Assembly: GCA_031772625.1 (NCBI GenBank)
Contig: CM062820.1
Location: 314,744,783-314,808,782 of the forward strand
Origin: Pinus tabuliformis
Taxonomy: Eukaryota; Streptophyta; Pinopsida; Pinales; Pinaceae
Direction: 5' to 3'
DNA: 64,000 nucleotides
Shown here: piece by piece, positions 36,443 through 45,120 of the stretch
How the letters are laid out: every line of letters starts with the position of its first letter
Position numbering within the stretch: the stretch's first letter is position 1
Made by a program: the position numbers and the translations under genes
Notes under the pieces: model-generated
The model's input: the letters and a program-made list of their open reading frames with translations, nothing else
Told to the model about the DNA's origin: nothing
Databases searched by the model: none

Positions 36443-36655
36443 ATTTGTTTCATTTTTTAAAGAGTTTGATAGAGGAAAAGAACTATGCTCATGACACCTT
36501 GTTTCATTTTTAACGAGCTTGACACAAGAAAAGGAAATTTTCTCAAAGGACCTTGTTTAATTTTTTAACGAGATGGACACAAGAAAAGGAACTCTGCTTG
36601 AGCACCTTGTTTCATTTTTTAAGGAGCTTAACACAAGAAAAGGAACTCTGCCATG
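36443..36655 (-). repeat. 54-bp tandem repeat, four units
   Basis: The starts, marked by TTTGTTTCATT or CCTTGTTT, are at about 36443, 36497, 36551 and 36605. Each unit holds TTTTTTAACGAG (or a close variant) and ACACAAGAAAAGGAA. On the minus strand this is the CTCGTTAAAAAATGAAA motif followed by a purine-poor spacer. Confidence 0.85.
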
Positions 36656-37323
36656 GAAAATTTTAGGGGCGAATGTTCGCCCTTTGGCAAAATTAAGGGG
36701 TTTTAAATTTTTAGTGGGCGAATATTTTGTATCATAGTACATTTTTACAAATCACCTCAAATAGCCCACCTTATTTTAAGGGAGAGGGTAAAAAAGGTAA
36801 ATTTAGCCCTTGAAATTAGGAGTTACAACCTTCCATTTGCCCTAATTTTCAAGAATAGGTTTTATTGAAGTGAATCCTATGGGCCAAATACCATATTTAT
36901 AAAAGAGGTATGGTAAATTAATAAAAATATAAATAAATGAGAGGTATGGTAAATAAATAAAACATTTTTTATATTTACTCCATAAGTCACCTTATATACA
37001 TGCAAGGGTGTAAACAAATAAAAATATAAGTAAAGTGGAGGTATGGTAAATAAATAAAAATATAAATAAACTAGATGTATGGTAAATAAATAAAACCTCT
37101 TTTTATATTTATTCCATAACCCTCTTTCTATTTATGAAGGCTCAGAAAAGAGGTTTTATTTAAGTGAATCCTATGGGCCAAATACCATATTTGTAAAAGA
37201 GGTATGGTAAATTAATAAAAATATAAATAAATGAGAGGTATGGTAAACAAATAAAACATTCTTTTATATTTACTCCATAAGTCACCTTATATTTACGAAC
37301 ACTCAAAAAATGTGTTATATTTA

Positions 37324-37467
37324 GGTGAAACCTATGGGAAAAATACTATGGGACAAATACCATGGGCTAGATTAATTTTTAATACCATGCAAAAAAACAT
37401 TTTTAACCCTAATATTAGTATCAATAAAAATAAAAATGGCACATGGTATTGACCCATGGTATTCACC
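37324..37467. mobile_element. Small TIR (MITE-like) element, 144 bp
   Basis: The left end reads GGTGAAACCTATGGG. The reverse complement of the right end is GGTGAATACCATGGG. Both ends are flanked by TA, as in a two-base target duplication. The end sequence (roughly GGTGAATACCATGGGTCAATACCAT) also occurs in direct orientation near 36869 and 37163 and inverted near 37754-37800. Several copies or solo ends therefore sit in this 1-kb patch. It is too short to code for anything. The superfamily is uncertain; a TA duplication would suit Tc1/mariner-related MITEs. Confidence 0.5.
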
Positions 37468-37509
37468 TAGAATGTAGCCTATTTAAATGGGGGGATTAAA
37501 CCAGCATAG

Positions 37510-37634
37510 ATCCATCTTTACTCTGGATCTACTAACCCCCAAGAGGTATCAAATATCGTGATATGCAAACTAGCATAGAATGGAAAAACATTTGATCCCT
37601 CTCAGGGCTTGGTGGATCAAGAGTAAAAATGGAT
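37510..37634. repeat. Long hairpin 1 (45-bp arms)
   Basis: Arms 37510-37554 and 37590-37634 are inverted repeats with no gaps and 8 mismatches in 45. Most mismatches are C/T changes, which keep G-U pairs in one RNA strand. The loop is 35 bases. The arm starts ATCCATCTTTACTCTGGATC. It follows the TIR element and a TATTTAAATGGGG block that also precedes hairpin 2. Confidence 0.75.
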
Positions 37635-37841
37635 GTTTTAATTTAATGTATGTTAAACATTTTAGCTTGGTTAAAATAAAAAATAAAATAAAAATGAACT
37701 ATTAATTTTATTAATTTCTATAAATTACTAATAGTAATTTTTAAGCTCCAGGTTTATGATAACCCATGGTATTGACCCATGGTAATACCATGGTATTCAT
37801 GTGAGCATAGACTATTTAAAGGGGAAATTATATCATCTTAG

Positions 37842-37930
37842 ATCCATATTAATTGTGGGTCTACCAAGTGCTCAGAGGGATAAATAGATTTCATCCCCCT
37901 AAGAGTGGTAGATGTGGAGTTAAGATGGAT
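37842..37930. repeat. Long hairpin 2, diverged copy of hairpin 1
   Basis: Arms 37842-37885 and 37888-37930 pair imperfectly around a two-base loop. The left arm begins ATCCATATTAATTGTGGGTC. The order of landmarks (CCATGGTATTGACCCATGG, TATTTAAA, AGATCCAT, hairpin) is the same as for hairpin 1, 332 bp upstream, so the whole module is duplicated. Confidence 0.65.
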
Positions 37931-38452
37931 ATAGGTTGGTTTTTATGATAATGAAGATATTAAATAGACTTAGGAAATTATATTGTAAAAACATCTTAAG
38001 GTGAATGGTTAAAGCATAGACATTGGACAAGTATATTTGTATACTTCTGTTTTAAACTTAAACAAATCTAGGGCTAAAAGGAATGGATTGATTGTACTAG
38101 TCATCCTTCTATAACTTTCCAACATAGGCTAGAGTAAACAGATTGTAATTTGGGTAATTTTTCTAACTGCAAATAGGAACATACTTGTGTATTGGCAGGG
38201 TGGTTAAGAGGTCCCTAGAAGTGATGAATTTGAATTTTTCTTGGTTTTATATATAGTATTATATTTTTTCTCATGCTTTTTGTGAATGACACGGGTGAAT
38301 TTTATCGTACACCCACTAGGTGATCGATATGTAATTTCGGTAATTTTGATTTCAAAAGATATTTTAAAGAAATGCAATGATTTCATTTGTGTATTCAATA
38401 AACACAATATTCTAATGGAATTCTACATTTTTGGTTTACCTATACAGATTTC

Positions 38453-38990
38453 ATGGAGAAGTATTAGTGGTGTGACATCAATTGTCCTCAAGCAGAGGCT
38501 TTAGTTTTACTCTTTTCTGGAAGCAAATACTTTCTTCCAACATTTTTGAGTTCCATGAAAAATTTGAAAGTCCTAATAGTATTCAATTATGGGTTCAAGA
38601 GAGACATAATATTCAATTATGGGTTAAAGAGATCCACATTGAATGATCTATCGGCCTTATCTTCACTTAGTTTAAGACTATTCATTTGGAGAGGCTGCAT
38701 GTGCCCCCACTTCAAGAGCATAGTAAGGTCATGTAGAACTTAGAGAAGCTATCTTTAAGATTTTAGTGAAGATTGGAAAAATGTCTGGGTTCAATAACAC
38801 CCAGTCGAGCATTAAGCTTCCAATAATGCTAGATTTTAACCTGGAGCACTTTTGTGATTTGGAGGAGATGCCCCCTCGTATTTGTGACACATCTTCAGTT
38901 GTGAATTGGACTATTACTAACTGTCATTTCCTTCGAAAGTTACGTGATGACTTCGGGACCTCAACTCTTTAAGAATGTTAAGGAAGGAAA
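38453..38990 (+). pseudogene. NLR disease-resistance protein, LRR fragment
   Basis: The plus strand holds a decayed piece of a leucine-rich-repeat region. In order, over three frames, one reads WCDINCPQAEALVLLFSGSK and YFLPTFLSSMKNLKVLIVFN (frame of 38453), then LERLHVPPLQEHSKVM (from 38677), then IKLPIMLDFNLEHFCDLEEM and PPRICDTSSV...WTITNCHFLRKL (frame of 38766), and SLRMLR. The pattern of LP..ICD followed by x-ITNCHxLxxL is that of plant NLR LRRs, closest in my memory to the RPW8/ADR1-type (RNL) clade. Damage seen: stops at 38465, 38734, 38764 and 38970, at least three frame shifts, and a 30-bp tandem duplication (38581-38610 and 38611-38640). The NB-ARC part and the rest of the LRR are absent. 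No promoter is recognisable. Confidence 0.7.
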
Positions 38991-39955
38991 GAAAGTACAT
39001 TATGCTAAGTTCTCTTATGCTTTTCAAGTTTTTCTTGGATATCTACAATGTTTCAGGTAGGAAAGTACATTCTGTTAATGAAAATTTGTCTTGATAGAAA
39101 GGCCCAATTTCAAATTCTAATGCTTTCAAAAAACATTGTATAATTGTAATGTTTGTAAAAGGAAAACATATTTTTTCAATTTAAGTATCATGATCCCATA
39201 TTCCAACTTATTTTTCAGTAACCCATTAGGCTTTGTAGCTTTGAATAAATCCATGTCTTTTGATAAGATCCTCTTCCAAATTAGAATGTAGTTTCCTTTT
39301 CGCAATAACCACATACAATGTCTTGATTTTGTTATTGAGAAAATAGAGGTTGTGAAATAAGCTTGTGCCATACAAGGACTTGATTCATTTATTATGTATT
39401 AATTATGGCTCTTGATGTAACAATGTATTTGTTACTTGAAAATAGAGGTTATGCTTTACTATTTCACATAATTTCTTACAATATTTCCATAAGTATTGAT
39501 TTGTAATCTCAGTCACTGAGGGATGACAGTAATGATAAAGGTAATATTCCATGGTTTGAAGTTCTCCTCTTACTAAACATTTAAATATATCACCACAATT
39601 TAACTGTTAGTTAAAGGAATTGTATTTGATTTGTAAACAATTCATTGCTTGATTTATAGATTTTGATTTTTTCCCTTTTTTATTTTTTTCTCAGATTTGG
39701 TATGAGATATCTTCCAAGATTTGGGTTCCCTAGTTTCCCCACCATAGCTATGAGGTTCAGATGCTATCATTAAATATTCTCGGAACGTTACAACTTTTCC
39801 AGTAAGTGTGCTTTGAAACATTGTTGTTTCTTTTCCATGGTGTTAATGCAAATAAGCACTACAACTAGTGCCATTATTTAGATTAAGTGCCAAAATCTAG
39901 GTGGTCTTGTAATGATGGAGTGATTGTTTTCTAGCTACTAAGGCCATATGCATTT
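38991..39955. other. Non-coding stretch between the NLR relic and copia element K
   Basis: The sequence is AT-rich with no convincing coding region. It may include further decayed NLR intron or downstream DNA, but no LRR block is readable. It ends where copia integrase sequence starts abruptly near 39960. Confidence 0.5.
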
Positions 39956-39979
39956 TTATCTCTTATGTTGACCTGAGAT

Positions 39980-40680
39980 ATTCAAATTCAGAATAAGAAT
40001 TGAGGTCCTCAGCAAAACGGAGTAGTGGAAAGGATGAACAGAACGTTTCAACAAATGGCTCGTGCTATGCTTGATGAGTCTAGAACTCCCGCAACCTTCT
40101 GGGTTGAAGTCGCATTTGCTGCAGTTGTTATTCTCAACAAGACAAATATCTGGGTGAATAGCACTCAAACTCCTCATGAGCTCTAGTATGGTGAGACCCC
40201 TTCGGTAAAACACTTCAAAATTTTTGGAAGCAAATGCTATATTAAAAATAATGATGAAAATATTGGCAAGTTTGAACCTAGAGCAGATGAAGGCATTCTC
40301 CTTGGTCACTCTCCTCACAGCAAAGCATATAAGTGTTACAATAAAAGGCTTGGAAAAATTGTTGAAAGCATTAATGTAGTGGTGGATGAAGAAGAAAACA
40401 CTCCCAGGCAGGTAAGATCTGAAGACTTCGAAGATGATGAGGACTATCCATCAACATCAAATCAGATTCATGATGAAGAAGAAACCCATGAGGCACCAGA
40501 GGAACAGATAAGGATAGAAGAAAAGACTCCATCCAGGTATGTTCAAAAGAATCATCCAGAATCTCAAATTTTGGGGCAAAAGGAGGCAGGTATACAAACA
40601 AGAAGAACAATTGCAGAAGCTTCAAGCTATTTGGCATTACTCTCCTCCATTGAACCACAAAATGTAAAAGAGGCATGAAA
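39980..40680 (+). pseudogene. Element K integrase C-terminal part and linker
   Basis: The reading contains the end of the integrase core (a PQQNG-type patch near 40.01 kb, then MNRTFQQMARAMLDESRTPA and TFWVEVAFAAVVILNKTNIW). The copia-specific tail follows: HFKIFGSKCYIKNN, EGILLGHSPHSKAYKCYNKR and IVESINVVVDE. An acidic linker runs to about 40.68 kb. Confidence 0.85.
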
Positions 40681-40702
40681 AGATGAATGCTGAATCAAGG
40701 AA

Positions 40703-41737
40703 ATGGATGAAGAACTTGAGCAGATCGAAAAGAATAACACTTGGGAGTTGGTTCCTAGACCAAAAGATAAGAATGTCATAGGGGCAAAATGGATCTTCAA
40801 AAACAAGTTGAATGAAAATGGGGAAGTGATTAGAAACAAGGCCAAACTTGTCTATAAAGGGTATGCTCAACAAGAAGGAATAGACTTTGAAGAAATGTTT
40901 TCTCTCGTTGCTCGACTTGAGGCCATCAGAATGTTCCTTGCTCTCTCTAGCTTTCAGAAGTTCAAAGTATTTCAAATGGATGTGAAATCAGCCTTTCTGA
41001 ATGGAGACTTAGAAGAAGAAGTGTACATTGAGCAACCAGATGGTTTCATCCTTGGGAATGATCCAAATATTGTATGCAGACTAAAAAAGGCCCTCTATGG
41101 TCTTAAACAGGCTCCAAGGGCTTGGTACTATCATTTTGACAAATATCTTCATCAACAAGATTTTTCAAAAGGATCAACAGATAGCAATCTTTATATAAAA
41201 ATTGAAAATGAAAAATTGCTAATACTTGTTGTGTATGTAGATGATATTATCTTTGGCAGCAATGATGAAGCTATGAGTCAAAACTTTGCCTTGGTAATGC
41301 AGAAAGAATTTGAAATGTCATTGCTTGGAGAGCTGACATATTTTCTTGGTCTACAAATCCAACAAAATGAAGGTCGTATCTTTTTATCTCAAACCAAGTA
41401 CCTCAAGCAGATCTTGAAGAAATATGGCATGGAAGATTCGAAACCAGTATGTACCCCTATGGTTATAGGATGCAGCCTCAGTGAAAATGATGAATCAGCA
41501 GCAGTGGATCAACCAACCTATAGATCCATGATTGGAAGTCTGCTTTATTTGACAGGTACCCGACCATACATCATGCATGTAGTGGGAATAGTTGGAAGAT
41601 TTCAGGCAAATCCAAAGGAAACTCATCTTCAAGAAGTTAAGAGAATTTTCAAGTATCTTCAAGGAACTCAAAACTATGGCTTATGGTATCCTAGAGATAC
41701 AGATCTCACACTTCATGCTTATACAAATGCATATTAG
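40703..41737 (+). pseudogene. Element K reverse transcriptase
   Basis: This is a long, well-preserved copia RT. Blocks are [60 protein letters not shown] and [20 protein letters not shown]. The polymerase box is [12 protein letters not shown], and [20 protein letters not shown] and [16 protein letters not shown] follow. Domain order and length are those of a normal copia RT. It is part of a broken element and not a host gene. Confidence 0.9.
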
Positions 41738-41739
41738 GC

Positions 41740-42190
41740 TGGAAGCGTAGATGACAGAAAAAGCACTAGTGGTGGTGCATTCTTCATGGGTTCCAGATTA
41801 GTATCTTGGTTCAGCAAGAAACAGAGTGCAATAGCATTATCTATAGCCGAAGCAGAGTATGTGGCTGCTGCATCTCGTTGCACACAACTTCTTTGGATGA
41901 TGCAAACTTTGCAGGATTTTCAAATCACTTGTACTCCACCTATCTCCATCCTATGTGATAATACAAGTGCTAATAACATTTCAATGAACCCAGTCATGCA
42001 TTCAAAGACCAAGAATATACCTATCAAATATCATTTTCTTCGAGAACAAGTGCTTGAACAAAAGGTCAAGTTGGAGTATGTTCCCTCTAAGGAACAAGTT
42101 GCTAATATACTCACCAAACCATTGCCCAGGGAGACCTTTGAATACCTCAGACAAAAGCTGGGGGTAGTTGATGCATCATCTTGCTGTTGA
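41740..42190 (+). pseudogene. Element K RNase H
   Basis: Copia RNase H continues directly after RT, with LVSWFSKKQSAIALSIAEAE, YVAAASRCTQLLWMMQTLQD and ILCDNTSANNISMNPVMHSK. The tail is EQVANILTKPLPRETFEYLR. The C-terminus LGVVDASSCC closes pol. Confidence 0.9.
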
Positions 42191-42810
42191 ATCTTGTCTG
42201 TTTCTGAGATTGTTGGTTGTATGCGCGTTTCATATGGGGTATACGCGTACATTCGTTGTTCCATGGATTGATCAAAGACCAACTGGCATAGGTTCAGGGG
42301 GAGCATATATTCTTCTAATAATACATTTTTGGCATTATTGTAGAAGATATTGGAGGAGCAAGTACAAAAGGAGATCATGGATGCTGATCTGAATAATGCT
42401 ACTAATGTTTTGTCTCTATGTCTTATATTTCTTTTGTCAAGGCCACGTAACAGCCTATTTTAGTTTCCCCTCTATGCCTGGGATGAATGATATAATGTAC
42501 TTGGTTGTCATATGTAAATTTCTAATGTAACCCCACTTGGTTCGGTGGATGATCTCCACTTGGTTGGGTGATGAATGTATGTATAAAGTCTTTTGGTGAT
42601 AGGAAGGTCTTTTATGATGTATAAATCATTGTTCTTCATGAACAACATCTTTTTGAAGATATTGCCTACAGTTAGGGGGAGCTTGGCCAGCACAATAGAG
42701 CAAAGATTTCAGCATGTACTCAGGGGGAGCATAACCCTTTGCCCTTGATGACAAAGGGGGAGAATGACTTTGAGGATCTTGGGGTTGCCATCAAGTCCAA
42801 AGGGGGAGAT

Positions 42811-44369
42811 TATTGGCATTATGACACAGATGTGGCACTATGGCATAAGTGTTGTCCTTGATGGCAACTCACTCAAGTGGCAAATCAGTTCAGGCTCTCA
42901 AAATGTTAGAAAATGAGATACCCGCAGGTGCGTCGAACAAAAGCTGCGGACCCGCATGTTCTCCGAACAAGAGGTGTGGACATACCCACAGTTTCTCTGA
43001 ACAAAAGGTGTAGACATCAAATTCACTCACTTTCATGCAAAGAAACATGCGCACGTGGGAAATTTTATGGTTGATCCATGGTATTTAGTCCGACGCTGTT
43101 GATCCTATGGTTTTGGTCCGTGGTTTTGCATCTAAAATATTGAACCAAGGTTTTGGATCCCTTGTATTGGGTTTTTATGGTTTTGGTCCATGGTTTGAGT
43201 AAGGGCTTGTGTATAAAAAGGAAAGGAGATCATTTGGCTGGGTACTCATGTGTTGAATATCTTAAGATGAACAAGATCTAAAATACTGGTAATCGGTTGG
43301 TGAGTTATAGTTGAACCTAAGCATGAGAAGACAGATCAACTGAGGGGTCGTGATCTCGTTGGCACATGATTAGATTTGTGAATCTGACAGTCGAGGGTAT
43401 ATCTAAGGTCTGGTAAACTGTCTTTGTCCAGAGGTCTGCAGACCAGAAACAGTTCAAGTGCGAAGGTGCGCAAATCAGAAGACACCCCAGGTGTAGAGGT
43501 GCGCGGAGAAGTCGATAGTTCAGGTGCGAAGGTGCACAGATCAGAAGACGCCCTAGGTGCGGAGGTGTGCGGAGAAGCCAATAGTGTAGTGTGGAGGTGC
43601 ACAGAGCAGCCGACAGTGCAGTTACGGGGGTGCGTAAAGCACAGACAGCGCAGGTTCGGAGGTACGCAAGCCACTAACAAAGAAAGTGCGAACATTCGCA
43701 GGTTACTATTGGTGAAGTTGCAGACTTTTCTCTTGAAATATGTTTCAGCTACTTCTGTCTATCACTATTGTGTTCAGGGTTCTGAATTGATATCTGATTA
43801 CTAGTACTATGTTCTGAGAAGTTATTGATTCAATATTTGCACAAGGAAGTTGATTGATTGCAAATCTATTTGATGTTTGATTGAGATTCTTGGATCCAGT
43901 TTGAAAATTTATGAAACATGGTCTTTGGAAGAAAAGAGAAGGTTGAAGCCTTCAGTATGTGAGCACCTATGTACTAGTAGCTCAGCTAGTACAAGAGCTA
44001 AGGGGGTTGTGGCTCCCCTCTAGGAGAGTCTGGAAAACGAGAGAGGGTTGTAGCTCTCTGTAGGTTGCAGCCTGCATACTGGTAAAGGACTGCACCAGTA
44101 CGGAATCATTGTAAAAAGAAGTTTCTAATTGAAAGAAGATAGAGACATATTGTAGCAGGTGGTTTTCACCCACATTGGGTTTCCACCTTATATCTGGTGT
44201 TCTTTGGTGTGACTGTCTATTTTTTTCTCGTTCCTGTTCTTTATTATATGGTACTGACATACAAATTAATGGTCAACATCTGAAGAATAAATTAAACTAT
44301 AAATCTGGAAGGTATATTGAGAGGAATTTGATAATACTGATTCACCCCCCTCTTAGTATTATTTCCAAC
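42811..44369 (+). mobile_element. Element K 3' LTR (about 1.56 kb)
   Basis: It begins with TATTGGCATTATGACA right after the tract CAAAGGGGGAGAT and ends near TTTCCAAC at the junction with F. A TATAAAAAGG box is at 43212. The stretch GATTCACCCCCCTCTTAGTA near the end is a familiar copia LTR phrase. It holds a 33-bp minisatellite (43457-43695). Confidence 0.75.
43457..43695. repeat. 33-bp GC-rich minisatellite, about 7 units
   Basis: Units run GGTGCGAAGGTGCGC..., GGTGTAGAGGTGCGC..., GGTGCGAAGGTGCAC... with a 33-bp period, and alternate between two sub-types, so the array probably grew by 66-bp steps. Because 33 is a multiple of three, the array keeps reading frames open on both strands. It is far richer in GC and CpG than the rest of the LTR and lies downstream of the TATA box. 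Confidence 0.85.
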
Positions 44370-44370
44370 G

Positions 44371-45120
44371 GGTTGTCCACATAAATTAATCATAGATCAT
44401 GTAGCAGCCTTCAGGGCAAAAGAATTGGTGGAAATGTGTGATTTTGTGGGTATTAAACTGGTTCATTCCACCTCATATTATCCTCAAGGAAATGGTCTGG
44501 CAGAATCCTCTAATAAAAGCCTTATAAGGATAATTAAGAAGGTGTTAGAGGAAAATAAAAAGAATTGGGATTCTAAGCTCAAGTATGCACTGTGGGTTGA
44601 CAGAGTGACCATTAAGAAATCCACAGGTAATTCTCCTTTCAAGCTGGTATATGGCACTGAAGCTATATTTCCAATTCAGTTAATTCTCCTTGTGGCAAAA
44701 TTCCTTCAAGAAGAGCGGAATAAGGAAGATGAAATGGCAAAGAGGATCAATGATTTAGCAAAGGTACATCAGATCAGAGAACAGCTGGTTGAAAAGGCTA
44801 TAGCACATTAGAAAAAGATCAAGGATGCTTTTGACAGGAAGACAAAAACAAATAATTTTTAGGTTGGTGACTTGGTTCTGAAATGGGATGCATTGAAGGA
44901 AAAGAAAGGAAACCATGGGAAATTTGATGCTTTCTAGATAGGCCCTTTTATTATTTCACAGATTCAAGGGAACAACACCTTCATACTAAAGAGTATGGGA
45001 GGAGAAGCAGTTTTTGATGGCTCAGTTAATGGGCATTTTCTAAAAAATTACGTGATTCAAGGTCTTTTGGCCTTAAAGGTTGTAATATTTGGTTTTATCA
45101 GTTTTAGTCAGAATCCGTGA
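44371..45120 (+). pseudogene. Element F integrase, C-terminal half
   Basis: It starts in the catalytic core at GCPHKLIIDHVAAFRAKELV. It continues with STSYYPQGNGLAESSNKSLI (with the catalytic Glu), NWDSKLKYALWVDRVTIKKS, NSPFKLVYGTEAIFPIQL and the C-terminal GKFDA...GPFIISQIQGNNTF. It ends near NGHFLKNYV. Breaks are few. Confidence 0.85.

Larger units (their letters stand above)
33522..36740 (-). mobile_element. Element H: non-coding 3' region of a D-like LTR element
   Basis: There is no coding region. The minus strand carries GCTCGTTAAAAAATGAAAC-like strings again and again, a GGGGGGCATGTACCTC landmark, and 49- and 54-bp tandem repeats. Element D has the counterparts in its own 3' non-coding part (GCTCGTTAAAAAATAAAC, GGGGGCATGCAAACCTC, a 48/49-bp repeat). 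H is therefore a minus-strand relic of a related element whose coding part is lost. Confidence 0.55.
36741..38450. other. AT-rich non-coding stretch with a repeat array and hairpins
   Basis: There is no gene. A block of about 294 bp is duplicated: TGAATCCTATGGGCC occurs at 36871 and 37165, each followed by a closely matching stretch with GAGGTATGGTAAA. A small terminal-inverted-repeat element and two hairpins follow (annotated separately). From about 37.93 to 38.45 kb nothing is recognisable. Confidence 0.6.
39956..44369 (+). mobile_element. Ty1/copia element K (SIRE-like), 3' half
   Basis: The end of integrase, then RT, RNase H, a 600-bp non-coding part with AGGGGGAG tracts, and an LTR are present on the plus strand. 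The 5' LTR, gag, protease and most of integrase are missing. Pol wording ([23 protein letters not shown]) and the A/G-rich GGGGGAG signature before the LTR fit the SIRE/Maximus group. Only a few breaks are seen, so it is younger than A, B and C. The LTR end joins gypsy integrase sequence directly at 44371, so K landed in element F. Confidence 0.85.

Noticed and set aside
39126-39371. 81-residue minus-strand frame, thought to be a copia gag knuckle
   Set aside because: A CGYC-like patch appears in another frame but the remaining knuckle residues are not there.
43336-43804. Open frames on both strands with 11-residue repeats (SSAKVRKSEDT-like)
   Set aside because: They exist only because the 33-bp minisatellite in the copia LTR has a period divisible by three.
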